DNA of 64,000 nucleotides, from the NCBI RefSeq assembly GCF_014672715.2, contig NZ_CP058566.2, forward strand, positions 1,860,001 through 1,924,000. The letters are read 5' to 3'. The stretch comes from Dehalogenimonas etheniformans (GTDB taxonomy: Bacteria; Chloroflexota; Dehalococcoidia; Dehalococcoidales; Dehalococcoidaceae). A program made the translations under genes and the position numbers. This document shows, piece after piece, positions 7,936 to 17,269 of this stretch (positions are counted from its first letter, which is position 1; each line of letters opens with the position of its first letter). Below the pieces are notes generated by a model that saw only the letters and a list, made by a program, of their open reading frames with translations, was not told the DNA's origin and searched no databases.

Positions 7936-10900
7936 ATGTTTACCCACCTGCACGTTCATACAGAATTCAGCCTTCTTGACGGCATGTGCCGCATCAGGGA
8001 TATCGTGTGTCGTGCCAAAGAATTGGGTATGACCGCCTTGGCCATCACCGACCATGGCAACATGTACGGCGCGCTCAAGTTTTACAAAGAGTGCAAGGCG
8101 CAGGGAATCAAGCCTATCATTGGCTGCGAGGTTTACGTGGCTCCCGGGTCCAGGCTGGACAAAGCCGCCGCAGACAAGAACCACCGTCACCTGGTGCTTC
8201 TAGCGAAGAACAAAACCGGCTACCAGAATCTATTAAAACTGGTATCCATCGCGAACACCGAAGGCTACTACTACAAACCCCGCGTCGATAAAGAAATTTT
8301 GGCGAAATATCGAGAAGGATTGATAGCCCTCTCCGCATGCCCCTCGGGCGAAGTGCCGCGCTTTATCCTCGAAAACCGCCTCGACGACGCCAGGAAGGCG
8401 GCAGCCTGGTACCGTGACAATTTCAACGGCGAGTTCTACTTCGAGATTCAGCGCCACCCTATGCCTGAGTTCGATCGGATCAACGGCGCTCTGGTCAGAA
8501 TCTCAAAGGAATTGAATATTCCCCTAGTGGCTACCGGCGACGTCCATTATCCGCGCAAGGAAGACGCCACCATCCACGACCTGCTTCTATGCATAGGCAC
8601 CAGCACCACCGTGCAGGACTCTTCCCGGATGCGGATGCAGGCGGATTCTTTCTATCTCAAAACAGAAGCCGAAATGGCGGAACTTTACCGAGACCTCCCC
8701 GAGGCTTTGGCCAATACCAACAAGATTGCCGACGCATGTGACCTGACACTGGAATTCGGCCGGCTGCACCTGCCGCAGATCGATCGTCCTAGCGGATTTA
8801 GTTCATTCCAATATCTAACGAATTTATGCCAGGAAGCTTTACCGAAATACTATGCTAATCCGTCCGACGCGGTTAAGGATAGGCTGGCTTACGAGCTCGA
8901 CGTCATCGATAAAACTCAATTCGCCGACTACTTCTTGGTGGTCTGGGACATTATTCGCTTCGTCAAAGAGCGTGGCATCTACTACGGCGTACGCGGCTCG
9001 GCCGCGGCTTCCATCGTTCTCAGGTGCCTTGGTATAACCGAGGTCGATCCACTGGAATACTCACTGGTATTCGAGCGTTTCCTGAATATCGAGCGTAAGG
9101 AAATGCCTGATATCGACATGGACTTCCAGGACGACCGCCGCGAAGAAGTTATCGAATATGTGTCCGAAAAGTACGGCATCGACCATGTCGCCCAGATCAT
9201 CACCTTTGGCACCCTCGGCGCACGCGCGGCCATCCGCGACGTCGGCCGCGCGCTGGGCATGAACTTGCCGGATGTCGATAGGGTGGCACGACTAGTACCC
9301 TTCGGGCCTCATATGACTCTTGAAACTGCCCTCGAAGAAAACTCGGAACTCAGAGATGCTGTTGGCAACGATGGCACAGTGCAAAGATTGGTGTCGACTG
9401 CCCAGCAGGTATCCGGTTTATCGAGGCACGCCAGCACCCACGCCGCGGGGGTAGTGATATCAAAAGAACCACTCGCCTTGCATGCACCGCTGCAGCGCCT
9501 TAACCGCGAGAGCGCCGCTGGCGGCAAGGTGGAACTGGTCATGACCCAGTACACCATGGAGGATATCGCCCTCATCGGCTTGCTCAAGATGGATTTCCTG
9601 GGGCTGGCCAACCTCACAATCCTGTCGAGAGCGCAGGAAATCATACGTGAACGAACTGGGATACCGCTGGATGTCCACAAGCTTCCGCTGGATGACAAGA
9701 AAACCTTCGCGCTACTTTCAGCCGGCGAAACAATGGGGGTGTTCCAGCTTGAAGGCGTTGGCATGCGCCGTTACATCAGGGACCTGAAGCCAACTCATTT
9801 CACTGACATCGCCGCCATGGTCGCCCTTTACCGACCCGGTCCGATGGAGCAGATCCCGCGCTTTATCCGGAGCAAGCACGGCGATGAGCCAATCACCTAC
9901 CCACATCCTGCGCTGGAGCCGATCCTCCGGGAGACGTACGGCGTAATCGTCTACCAGGAGCAGGTGCTGTTCATTGCCCAGAAATTCTCCGGCTTCTCCC
10001 TGGGCCAGGCCGACATCCTGCGAAAAGCCATGGGCAAGAAGAACGCCGAGGTGATGCAGAAGCAGAAAAAGAACTTCATCGCCGGCGCGGTCAAAAACGG
10101 CTACACCGAAGACATGGCAGAGCAAATCTTTGCCCTCATCGAACCCTTCGCGGGATACGCCTTCAACAAAGCACATGCCGTGTCCTACGCCCTCATTGCT
10201 TACCAGACTGCCTACCTCAAAGCGAACTATCCCGTGGAGTACATGGCGGCTTTTATGGCCACCCAGCGCGATGATGCCGAAAAAGTAGCCGTCGCCGCCG
10301 CCGAAGCCCGCCGCCTTGGCATTGAATTGCTTTCACCAGATATCAACGCCTCAGAGGTCAACTTCACTATCGAAGAAAATGATAAAGGTTCGGCCATCCG
10401 CTTCGGTCTCGCCACGGTCAAAAACGTCGGCGAGCAGGCAGTGGCGCCTTTGGTTGAAGAACGGCACAAGAACGGGGCTTATCGTTCGATCGAAGACTTC
10501 TGCCGGCGCGCGGAGGCCTCGGTGTTGAACCGTCGCGTGCTTGAGAGCCTGATCAAAGCCGGAGCTTTTGATTCCTTGGGAGACCGTGGCACTCTGCTTC
10601 ACAATGTCGGCAGGCTGCTCGATTTTGCAGCAAGGGAGCTGCGCATCCGTCAGTCTGGACAGGGCACCCTTTTCGACCTTTTTGGTGGCGTTGCCGAAGT
10701 GCCCTCCGCCCCATTGGAAATGGAAACGATGGCCGTGCCTCAAAAAGAGCAGTTGATTTGGGAAAAGGAACTGCTCGGCGTTTATGTCTCAGCGCATCCC
10801 TTCTGCCAATTTGTTAACAAGATCGGGCGAGATACCACTGCTCTTTGCGGTGAGATCTCTGAGGAACTCGACGGCCAGTTGGTTACCATTGCCGGCTTGG

Positions 10901-11589
10901 TCGCTTCAGCGAGAACATCGCAAACCCGGGATGGAAAAACGTTTGCCACCGTTGAACTGGAAGATCTGAACGGACGGACCGAAGTAGTCGCCTGGCCCCG
11001 GCTTTACGAACAGACCAAAGACTTCTGGCAGGAAGGCAAAGTTCTTCTCATCGAAGGAAAAGTGTCCTTCCGCGGCGATCGGGGTTCGATCCACGCGGAC
11101 GCGGTGCAGGTCTATCAGCCAAACGCTGAAACTGAAACCGTCGAGGCCGGACAAATGGTCAGGATCAAACCGCAGGGTACCAACTTCCATCAAGGCAGAG
11201 GGGACTTTTCATCCAGGCCTCCCGCTCCTCCGAAAGTTCAATCTAAACCGGCGACCCCGCCTCAACCCAAGATCGAATCCGCGCCCGTTGTCGCAATGGA
11301 AACCAAAGTTCAAGAGAAGGAAACACCGCGTCAAATGTCACGTCGCATGCTGATCTCCCTGACTCAATCCGATAATGTCGAAGCTGATTTGAAGGTCTTC
11401 AACCGCTTAATGGATGTCCTTGCGGTTTACCCGGGTCCTGAAAGCCTGACGCTTCAGATTACCTGCCCGGATAAGATGTACCATCTGAGGCTTCCACAGG
11501 TTAAAATAACGTGTAACGACGCTCTTTTGGAAGAGGTCGAATCCATTCTCGGTGAAGGTTGTGCCAGATTCGAAAACAACGGACATTGA
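7936..11589 (+). CDS. dnaE: DNA polymerase III alpha subunit
   Basis: A replicative DNA polymerase of 1217 residues. The PHP domain opens the protein (THLHVHTEFSLLDG, then TDHGNMYG), the palm carries the catalytic acidic motif PDIDMDFQDDRR near residue 392, GVFQLEG and GLANLTIL segments of the fingers follow, and an OB-fold (TVELEDLNGRTEVVAWP) lies near residues 1010-1030. The C terminus continues past the OB fold with a proline-rich linker and a small domain, typical of DnaE1. The ATG at 7936 is chosen because it directly begins the conserved PHP motif; the frame is open 16 codons further upstream but without homologous sequence. The next gene overlaps its 3' end. Confidence 0.97.
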   Translation: MFTHLHVHTEFSLLDGMCRIRDIVCRAKELGMTALAITDHGNMYGALKFYKECKAQGIKPIIGCEVYVAPGSRLDKAAADKNHRHLVLLAKNKTGYQNLLKLVSIANTEGYYYKPRVDKEILAKYREGLIALSACPSGEVPRFILENRLDDARKAAAWYRDNFNGEFYFEIQRHPMPEFDRINGALVRISKELNIPLVATGDVHYPRKEDATIHDLLLCIGTSTTVQDSSRMRMQADSFYLKTEAEMAELYRDLPEALANTNKIADACDLTLEFGRLHLPQIDRPSGFSSFQYLTNLCQEALPKYYANPSDAVKDRLAYELDVIDKTQFADYFLVVWDIIRFVKERGIYYGVRGSAAASIVLRCLGITEVDPLEYSLVFERFLNIERKEMPDIDMDFQDDRREEVIEYVSEKYGIDHVAQIITFGTLGARAAIRDVGRALGMNLPDVDRVARLVPFGPHMTLETALEENSELRDAVGNDGTVQRLVSTAQQVSGLSRHASTHAAGVVISKEPLALHAPLQRLNRESAAGGKVELVMTQYTMEDIALIGLLKMDFLGLANLTILSRAQEIIRERTGIPLDVHKLPLDDKKTFALLSAGETMGVFQLEGVGMRRYIRDLKPTHFTDIAAMVALYRPGPMEQIPRFIRSKHGDEPITYPHPALEPILRETYGVIVYQEQVLFIAQKFSGFSLGQADILRKAMGKKNAEVMQKQKKNFIAGAVKNGYTEDMAEQIFALIEPFAGYAFNKAHAVSYALIAYQTAYLKANYPVEYMAAFMATQRDDAEKVAVAAAEARRLGIELLSPDINASEVNFTIEENDKGSAIRFGLATVKNVGEQAVAPLVEERHKNGAYRSIEDFCRRAEASVLNRRVLESLIKAGAFDSLGDRGTLLHNVGRLLDFAARELRIRQSGQGTLFDLFGGVAEVPSAPLEMETMAVPQKEQLIWEKELLGVYVSAHPFCQFVNKIGRDTTALCGEISEELDGQLVTIAGLVASARTSQTRDGKTFATVELEDLNGRTEVVAWPRLYEQTKDFWQEGKVLLIEGKVSFRGDRGSIHADAVQVYQPNAETETVEAGQMVRIKPQGTNFHQGRGDFSSRPPAPPKVQSKPATPPQPKIESAPVVAMETKVQEKETPRQMSRRMLISLTQSDNVEADLKVFNRLMDVLAVYPGPESLTLQITCPDKMYHLRLPQVKITCNDALLEEVESILGEGCARFENNGH

Positions 11590-11842
11590 ATTTGTAACCG
11601 CAGGGCTGGCGCCCAACGAGTTCACCGCGACGCTTTGGCGCGACATACTGGCCGATGCCGGTATTCATGCATATCTCAGACCGATCGACGCGGCAACCTT
11701 TCTGATCGCCGCCGCGATCTTGCCCGTAAATGTTATGGTCCCGAAGGACCGTTTGGGGGAGGCGAGATCTATTCTAGCGGATGTTTCGGTGGTTGAATCG
11801 GCTTCAGCGGAGCCGAGCGATGAGTCTGAGCCGGGGGAATAA
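11561..11842 (+). CDS. DUF2007-type putative signal-transducing protein
   Basis: A protein of 93 residues resembling the DUF2007 fold: a small alpha/beta domain with LAPNEFTATLWRDILADAGI and a later VMVPKDRLGEARSIL segment, ending in an acidic tail. These proteins are annotated as possible signal transducers, without a known ligand. The GTG at 11561 is preferred behind GGTGAAGG; another GTG at 11552 is possible. Either start overlaps the end of dnaE by some 30-40 bases in another frame, so it is cotranscribed and translationally coupled with dnaE. Confidence 0.72.
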   Translation: MPDSKTTDIEFVTAGLAPNEFTATLWRDILADAGIHAYLRPIDAATFLIAAAILPVNVMVPKDRLGEARSILADVSVVESASAEPSDESEPGE

Positions 11843-11883
11843 TCCAGTTAACGACCTCTCCAAACAGAGGCATTGGTGAAATC

Positions 11884-12546
11884 TTGAAAATTTTTGGATG
11901 GCTTTTTGTCTTCATTACCCCGCTTTTGATCATCAGCGGGATCATCGCGTTTGCCTTCAATTTCCAACCCCTGTATGAATACGGATTTCAGCGTTACGAA
12001 GTTTCCAAGACAACCGGCTTAACTGATAGCGAGTTATCAAAGGCTGCCCGGGGCCTCATCAATTACTTCAACTCTGATCAAGAATTCATTGACGTCACTG
12101 TCCAAAAAGATGGGAACCCCTTTCCGTTATTCAACGATCGCGAAATCCAGCATCTGAAAGACGTAAAGGGTTTGGTTAGACTCGATTACCAGGTCTTGAT
12201 CTTTTCTTTGCTCGGTGCGGCGATAGTCTCGGCAATCGCTATCTACCGAAAACAGATACAACTTCTAGCGACACCGATGTTTGTGGGCGGATCGACGACG
12301 CTGGTAGGCTTGATGCTGATAGCATTAGTCGCCGCCACTAATTTCGATGCTTTCTTTACGAAGTTCCATCAATTAAGTTTCGCCAACGATTTGTGGCTGT
12401 TAGATCCGTCGAGGGATTACCTGATCATGTTGTTCCCTGGGGGCTTCTGGGAAGATGCTTCGATTTTTATAGCGGCTTTGATCGGTGTATTCGCGGCCGG
12501 GGTAACATACATCGGCTGGAAGAATTTACGAGCCGTTCACTCTTAG
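11884..12546 (+). CDS. DUF1461 / TIGR01906-type integral membrane protein
   Basis: A 220-residue membrane protein with four hydrophobic segments (about 5-27, 100-120, 133-152 and 190-212) and a large extracytoplasmic loop after the first. The loop carries a motif typical of the TIGR01906 family (LINYFNSDQEF, then LFNDREIQHLKDVKGL). No biochemical function is known for the family. It starts with TTG at 11884 after a weak AGAGG and lies 41 bases after the DUF2007 gene, so it may be the last gene of the dnaE unit. Confidence 0.8.
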   Translation: MKIFGWLFVFITPLLIISGIIAFAFNFQPLYEYGFQRYEVSKTTGLTDSELSKAARGLINYFNSDQEFIDVTVQKDGNPFPLFNDREIQHLKDVKGLVRLDYQVLIFSLLGAAIVSAIAIYRKQIQLLATPMFVGGSTTLVGLMLIALVAATNFDAFFTKFHQLSFANDLWLLDPSRDYLIMLFPGGFWEDASIFIAALIGVFAAGVTYIGWKNLRAVHS

Positions 12547-12609
12547 CTTCAAAATGAATTGAGTCTCAATCGAACTGGATTGTCCCTTCTCAACCCGGTT
12601 AAACTCGAA

Positions 12610-13200
12610 TTACGAAAGAGGGAACCGGGCGAGTTCGGTGTAAACTGCACCGGTCGGGAATAGAGTACTTTGCATCAAGCTGACCGAACCAACCTGAATG
12701 GTGAGATCAGGATCGACCTTTGTTCTGGTGATTTTAAGGGCAAGCTTTTGTTTTACTTCGGAGGTCACTTCATCTCGCAGCCGAGCCAGGGTCAAATGCG
12801 GAGAGAAGGCGCGGCTCTCCGTGGGAAAACCCAACAGTGACACCCATTTTTCGATCGATTGCTGGAGCATGTTAAGCTTGGGTAAATCACCTGAAAGACC
12901 GCACCAGACCACATTCATCCGCTTCATGCTTGGGAATGCTCCGAGGTTGCTTAATCTGAGCTCAAAGGGCCCGGTTCCGGCAATCGATTTGGCGATGGCA
13001 GATTTAATCTGTTCAATGCGATCCGGGGCGACCCAGCCGAAGAATTTGAGAGTCAGATGGATACCTTCCGGGGCTACCCACTTTATACCCTCCGAAGGCT
13101 GGACCTGCAATTGGCGCTGCAAACTCGATAGTTCGCGTTTTACGCTTTCGGCAAGTTCAATAGCGATAAAAGCCCGAATCGGCGAAACCCGCTCAATCAT
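12610..13200 (-). CDS. thpR: RNA 2',3'-cyclic phosphodiesterase (2H family)
   Basis: A 196-residue protein of the 2H phosphoesterase superfamily. Both catalytic HxTx motifs are present: HLTLKFFG near residue 54 and HLTLARL near residue 135, and the N-terminal RAFIAIEL strand is typical of ThpR/LigT. The enzyme opens 2',3'-cyclic phosphates on RNA, and the family was first described as a tRNA 2'-5' ligase. The ATG at 13200 overlaps the end of the upstream amidohydrolase by eight bases, indicating an operon; the frame stays open far upstream but that part is the shadow of the amidohydrolase gene. Confidence 0.9.
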   Translation of the reverse strand: MIERVSPIRAFIAIELAESVKRELSSLQRQLQVQPSEGIKWVAPEGIHLTLKFFGWVAPDRIEQIKSAIAKSIAGTGPFELRLSNLGAFPSMKRMNVVWCGLSGDLPKLNMLQQSIEKWVSLLGFPTESRAFSPHLTLARLRDEVTSEVKQKLALKITRTKVDPDLTIQVGSVSLMQSTLFPTGAVYTELARFPLS

Positions 13201-14041
13201 GCCCGAGCTCCAACAACGAAGCCGCATTACCCCCGGTGATCTTTGACATATCGGTACCTGCAAGACCTGAGGAAACCAACTCATCGAGCCCGCGACGGGG
13301 TGATAGCAGAGGGAAATCCGAGCCGAAGAGTATCTTGTCCACCCCCGACAATTCGGCAACCCGCTTGTAAACGGGAGGTAGGTAGAGGAACGGGGATGCG
13401 GCACTATCGAACCAAACGTTATAAAAAGCTTTTCTGACCTCCGGCATGAGGGAGTAGAAAGGTAATCCGCCCCCCCAGTGCGCCAGGACCAGTTTCAGGT
13501 CCGGATAACTTTGGATGAACGAGTAAAAACTCGAAGGTGTGGCCTTTCCTTTGCCCGGATAGTGGTGGCCGACTGGTTCATCAACATGGGAAAGCAAGAT
13601 CAATTTATTTGAGACAAGCGATTCGATCATTGGCGACATGATTGTCTGGTCATCGAGATTCAGTCCCTGGACATCGGGCCGGATTTCGCCGACACCTTTT
13701 GCCCCAGCTTGTACGCATCGTTCAATTTCGTTGAGAGCTTTCTGGCTTGCCACGGGTTGGACTGCGATGAAGGGGATTATTCTCTCCGGGTATTTGGTGG
13801 CGGATGCCAGGATATAGTCGTTCGATTCGACACATAACTCGTGTGAAGACCAGCCAATGTTGAGAACTACAGATTTATCAATACCGCATCTGTCCATCTC
13901 CGCGATTAGCTGGTCGGCGGTAGTTAGCTTCGCTTTCGGGTTATTGTACAGCGTGGCGAAACAGGGATCGGCGGCGACATACCGGTCGCGGTTGGCGATG
14001 ATCTTGGGCGAGAAGGCGTGAGTGTGGAAGTCAATGATCAC
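13193..14041 (-). CDS. metal-dependent amidohydrolase (amidohydro_2 family)
   Basis: A TIM-barrel amidohydrolase of about 282 residues. The metal-binding HxH is in IIDFHTHAF at the very start, further metal or active-site ligands appear in LLSHVDEP, VLAHWGGG and FGSDFPLL. Relatives decarboxylate or hydrolyse aromatic or lactone substrates; the substrate is not readable. The GTG at 14041 gives the family-typical start; a TTG at 14095 overlapping the upstream stop (TTGA) would add 18 residues. It is followed by thpR with an eight-base overlap and preceded by an AHSA1-type gene, forming a three-gene unit. Confidence 0.85.
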   Translation of the reverse strand: MIIDFHTHAFSPKIIANRDRYVAADPCFATLYNNPKAKLTTADQLIAEMDRCGIDKSVVLNIGWSSHELCVESNDYILASATKYPERIIPFIAVQPVASQKALNEIERCVQAGAKGVGEIRPDVQGLNLDDQTIMSPMIESLVSNKLILLSHVDEPVGHHYPGKGKATPSSFYSFIQSYPDLKLVLAHWGGGLPFYSLMPEVRKAFYNVWFDSAASPFLYLPPVYKRVAELSGVDKILFGSDFPLLSPRRGLDELVSSGLAGTDMSKITGGNAASLLELGHD

Positions 14042-14091
14042 GCTCCGATTGTAACAAGCGAACAGAGGCGCCGCAACCGATTGTGCCTCAG

Positions 14092-14523
14092 TCAACCCTG
14101 TTCGGCGACGCGCCTTAGCTCCTCGAGCATTATCTTCCAGCCTGACTCGAGGTATTTCTGCTCGGCTTCTGTCGTAATATTCTCGTTCAGGAGGACGAGT
14201 TCCGTGGCATTACCTCGATCAGAAAGAGAATACGTAAGTACGTGGTAGTTTTCCGGCCGGTCGGGCAGTCCGGTCGCGGGGGCATAATGGGTGTATTTTA
14301 CCCGGCTTTCAGGCTCGAAGATGATTACTTGGCCTTTATCTCTATAGGGTTGACCTTGCCACAAGCCCTCCCAAAAAATCGTCCCGCCTGGTTTCCATTC
14401 GGTGACGACTTGCGCACCGCCCATGTACTCCTTTATCAGTTCCGGATCAACAAGCGCCCGCCAGACCCTGGCGATGGGCGCCTTAATGGTTATGGTTACT
14501 GTGATCGAGCGGTCGTTAGACAT
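14092..14523 (-). CDS. SRPBCC / AHSA1-domain protein
   Basis: A 143-residue START-like protein: ITVTITIKAPIARVWRALVD is the classic first strand and helix, WKPGGTIFWEG and the C-terminal long helix complete the fold. AHSA1-type proteins bind small hydrophobic ligands; some act in stress response and their partner is often unknown. It is the first gene of the run that continues with the amidohydrolase and thpR. The ATG start is followed by a normal N terminus. Confidence 0.85.
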   Translation of the reverse strand: MSNDRSITVTITIKAPIARVWRALVDPELIKEYMGGAQVVTEWKPGGTIFWEGLWQGQPYRDKGQVIIFEPESRVKYTHYAPATGLPDRPENYHVLTYSLSDRGNATELVLLNENITTEAEQKYLESGWKIMLEELRRVAEQG

Positions 14524-15106
14524 TTGATTGGGTTCTCATCTGTTTGTAAAAACGACTGAAACGACTCGTTGATGCGTACAGAGTTTCGAGTCGCAAGTCT
14601 CGAGCATTTTTGCTTTTCGGGCGGCCGCCGCGAAAACAAAGGAAACGATTCCCCGGGGGCTTTTGCTGATCCCTCGACCCCCTGGATTCCTGCCTTCGCG
14701 GGAGTGACAAAAAATGTCGGATCCGATTCGTTTTTCGTTTTTTCCCGACAAGTTTTTATTGCGAAACGAATCCCCAAAATTCAGCTTTGGCGCAATCGTA
14801 AGATTTGTGTCGAAAAACGAACCATAGGGAACCCTAAACCAATCGCTGGCAGTCGAGATCGAAAACCCGGAATAGCATCGGAATGACATTAGGGGTGCGC
14901 CAGTTTGATTCATGGCAGGTATCATTCGACAGGTTCCCGTCAAAACTATGCCTCCTGGTTGTACAGGCGTGCTAACATTCATGGCGGATATTATAGCACG
15001 AGTGTTCCTTGGGTTTGTCAAGCGTCTCGTGTCGTTTTTGACAACATATTTTATTATGTCAATATGACGAAGTTTGTTTCGCTCAAGAACGAGATTTACT
15101 TTGGGG
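14524..15106. other. non-coding, repeat-rich interval
   Basis: No convincing gene. On the minus strand the interval holds the second promoter-like repeat near 15000 and, near 14680-14710, a sequence CACTCCCGCGAAGGCAGGA of the kind dispersed in many bacterial genomes. The long minus-strand frame 14536-15114 runs through both repeats and has no recognisable domain, so I read it as decayed or spurious. Confidence 0.55.
14982..15034 (-). repeat. promoter-like repeat element, copy B
   Basis: Reading the minus strand from 15034: GACACGAGACGCTTGACA, a 20-base spacer, TATAAT, then seven bases and ATG. The outer blocks match copy A at 7590-7641 almost base for base while the spacer interior differs, which suggests that the box positions are what is conserved. 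Confidence 0.6.
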
Positions 15107-15898
15107 TCAATCACGTTTGCCGAAGGTAAATGCGGCCGTGGTCATGAATACCAACCCGATAGCGGCAATTACCAAAAGATCATCGCTGAAATTAAGACTC
15201 CGCCCGAAAAGCTGAACACCCAGCGCGCCGGCTGCTTCATTTCCTAGGAAGAGATGACGTACGGCATCAACTCCGTAGGTCAAGGGGTTGATCTTAGCCA
15301 GCGCGCCGAGCCAGGCAGGAACGTTGTTCAGAGGGAAAAAAGCCCCCGAAGCGAACATCGAAGGGAACACAACCAACTGCGTAGCCATCTGGAAACCCGA
15401 CATGCTCCTCATCCGTGAAGCTATCAAGAGACCAAGACCCGAGATCGAAAGAGAGATCAGCAGCAGAACCGGCATCAGTTCTAGGACCGTACCGAGATTG
15501 AGGTCGACCCCCACGATAGGGGCCAGGATCAGCATCACTAATCCCTGGAACAGAGAGATAATAGCCGTACCCAGGGCTTTACCGAAGACGATACCCGGGC
15601 GCGGCAAGGGAGCCACGAGTACTTCTTTTAGGAAACCGAACTCCCGGTCCCAGACAATCGAAAGGCCGCTCTGGAGCGAGGTCTGGAAGGCTATCAGAGC
15701 TACAATGCCCGGGAACATGAACTGCAAGAAATCGACTCCTGGCAATAAAGCCCCGATGGTCCTCGAAAAGCCCGAACCGAAGACGAAAAGGAACAACACC
15801 GGCATGGCAAAAGAGGAAAAGACGCGGGTGCCATCCTGGTAGAAACGCACCAGCTCGCGGTAGGAGGTTACAGCGATGGCCCGGAACAGATGATTCAT
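15107..15898 (-). CDS. ABC-2 type transporter permease (DrrB-like)
   Basis: A 263-residue permease with about six hydrophobic helices and the ABC-2 signature region (LVFPSMFASGAFFPLNNVP) before the last helices. An FLKEVLVAPLPRPGIVFGK coupling segment lies in the middle. It partners the ATPase encoded immediately upstream, whose stop shares base 15898 with this ATG. DrrAB-type exporters expel drugs, antibiotics or lipid-linked molecules; the substrate is unknown. It is the last gene of the PadR-controlled operon. Confidence 0.9.
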   Translation of the reverse strand: MNHLFRAIAVTSYRELVRFYQDGTRVFSSFAMPVLFLFVFGSGFSRTIGALLPGVDFLQFMFPGIVALIAFQTSLQSGLSIVWDREFGFLKEVLVAPLPRPGIVFGKALGTAIISLFQGLVMLILAPIVGVDLNLGTVLELMPVLLLISLSISGLGLLIASRMRSMSGFQMATQLVVFPSMFASGAFFPLNNVPAWLGALAKINPLTYGVDAVRHLFLGNEAAGALGVQLFGRSLNFSDDLLVIAAIGLVFMTTAAFTFGKRD

Positions 15899-16902
15899 CA
15901 GCGGCGCCTCCCCATCCAGGCGGTATGCCTGGCTTTCATGGCGTCCATAGGACTCATCTCCTCCGACCGGATCTCACGGCCGGTGTATTTCAGGAATACG
16001 TCGTCGAGGGTCGGACGGCGCAAAGAGATTCCCTGGATCTGACCTGAGAAGCTTTTAACGAATTCGGGAAGAAATGTCTCTCCCCCTTGAACCGAAAAGG
16101 TGACCTGGTCGTTCTTGGCGAGGGCTTCGATATTGTAACGCCGGCGGATCTCTTCCAATGCAGCAGAGTTGTCTGTTGTCCTGAGCGTAATGACATCGCC
16201 GCCCACGGCATCCTTGAGGCATGTCGGCGTATCAAGAGCGATAATCTTGCCATGATCGATGATGCCGATTCGATCGCAGTTGAGGTCGGCCTCGTCCATG
16301 TAATGGGTGGTCATGAAGATGGTCAGCCCGATCTGCTTGCGCAGTTCGTGAATATAGCCCCAGATCTTATTGCGGGTTTGGGGATCCAAACCGATAGTCG
16401 GCTCATCGAGGAAAAGGACTTTGGGTTGATGCAGCAAGCCGCGGGCGATCTCAAGCCGCCGTCTCATGCCGCCGGAATAGGTGCGGGTGCGGTCCTTACG
16501 CCGAGGCCAAAGTTCGACCATTTCCATCAGCGATTTCAGGCGGGAGTCTCGGACCTCGGGCGGTACACCGTAGGCCAGGGCATGGAAGCGCAGGTTTTGC
16601 TCGGCGGTCATATAGTCGTCCAGGGTCGTATCCTGAAAAACAAGGCCGATAGAGGCTCGCACCAGGTCCGTCTGAGAATCGACATCATATCCGGCGACGG
16701 TAGCCTTGCCGGAGGTAGGTCTGAACAGAGTGCAGAGCATGTTGATGGTGGTGGTTTTTCCGGCGCCGTTTGGTCCGAGAAAACCAAATACTTCGCCTTT
16801 TTTCACATCGAAAGAGATGCTGTCAACCGCAGTAAGTGTTTTGAATTTCCGGGTGAGGTCTTTGACCTCAATGACGTTTTCAGAATTTGTTTCTTCAGAC
16901 AT
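15898..16902 (-). CDS. ABC transporter ATP-binding protein (DrrA-like)
   Basis: A 334-residue ATPase with Walker A GPNGAGKTTT near residue 44, the signature TYSGGMRRRLEIARG, Walker B VLFLDEPTIGLDP, and the switch histidine in TTHYMDEAD. The C-terminal extension ends in the DrrA-type PTLDDVFLKYTGRE motif. It should power the ABC-2 permease encoded directly downstream (one-base overlap). Upstream it overlaps the ferredoxin-like gene by eight bases, so all four genes from padR to the permease are coupled. Confidence 0.94.
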   Translation of the reverse strand: MSEETNSENVIEVKDLTRKFKTLTAVDSISFDVKKGEVFGFLGPNGAGKTTTINMLCTLFRPTSGKATVAGYDVDSQTDLVRASIGLVFQDTTLDDYMTAEQNLRFHALAYGVPPEVRDSRLKSLMEMVELWPRRKDRTRTYSGGMRRRLEIARGLLHQPKVLFLDEPTIGLDPQTRNKIWGYIHELRKQIGLTIFMTTHYMDEADLNCDRIGIIDHGKIIALDTPTCLKDAVGGDVITLRTTDNSAALEEIRRRYNIEALAKNDQVTFSVQGGETFLPEFVKSFSGQIQGISLRRPTLDDVFLKYTGREIRSEEMSPMDAMKARHTAWMGRRR

Positions 16903-17269
16903 AGTGGAAGATATTATGCCTCTTTATGTTCGTTTTCGCCAACGTAGAACAGACTCCGGTATCAGGCGCGCTGCATTTGACGGCGTGTACCGGGCAGGCT
17001 TTAACGCAGTCGCCGCAGCCATCGCAGACTCCGGGATTTACTACGACAGCCTGCCGGTTTTTGTGTACCCAGATCCTCAGCCGTACGCCAAAACGGAGGC
17101 CGACTTTGTCATTTCCGCTGAGTGCCCGAACTTCGAGCACGGAATTTGTGCAAGCGGCCAGGCAGGGCATCCGATTTTCCTTGCACTCATTGTGGAAGCC
17201 GCCTTCACAACGAGTGCGATCAACCATCGGTCTTAGAATGCCAACCCGTACTTTAACTCCCGTCGTCAA
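16895..17269 (-). CDS. 4Fe-4S ferredoxin-like protein
   Basis: A protein of up to 124 residues with two cysteine groups. The second, CDGCGDCVKACP, is a canonical [4Fe-4S] motif; the first is irregular, CEGG...NEC...MPCLAAC, with longer gaps than the usual CxxCxxC. Such layouts occur in electron-transfer subunits and iron-sulfur sensors. It is wedged between padR (four-base TTGA overlap) and an ABC ATPase (eight-base overlap), which is unusual company. The start may be TTG at 17269 or ATG at 17227 (MVDRTRCEGG), which would drop a basic 14-residue N terminus. Confidence 0.8.
   Translation of the reverse strand: MTTGVKVRVGILRPMVDRTRCEGGFHNECKENRMPCLAACTNSVLEVRALSGNDKVGLRFGVRLRIWVHKNRQAVVVNPGVCDGCGDCVKACPVHAVKCSAPDTGVCSTLAKTNIKRHNIFHYV

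Noticed and set aside
14536-15114. Minus-strand frame of 192 residues
   Set aside because: It runs through a dispersed repeat and the promoter-like element and has no recognisable domain or ribosome site.
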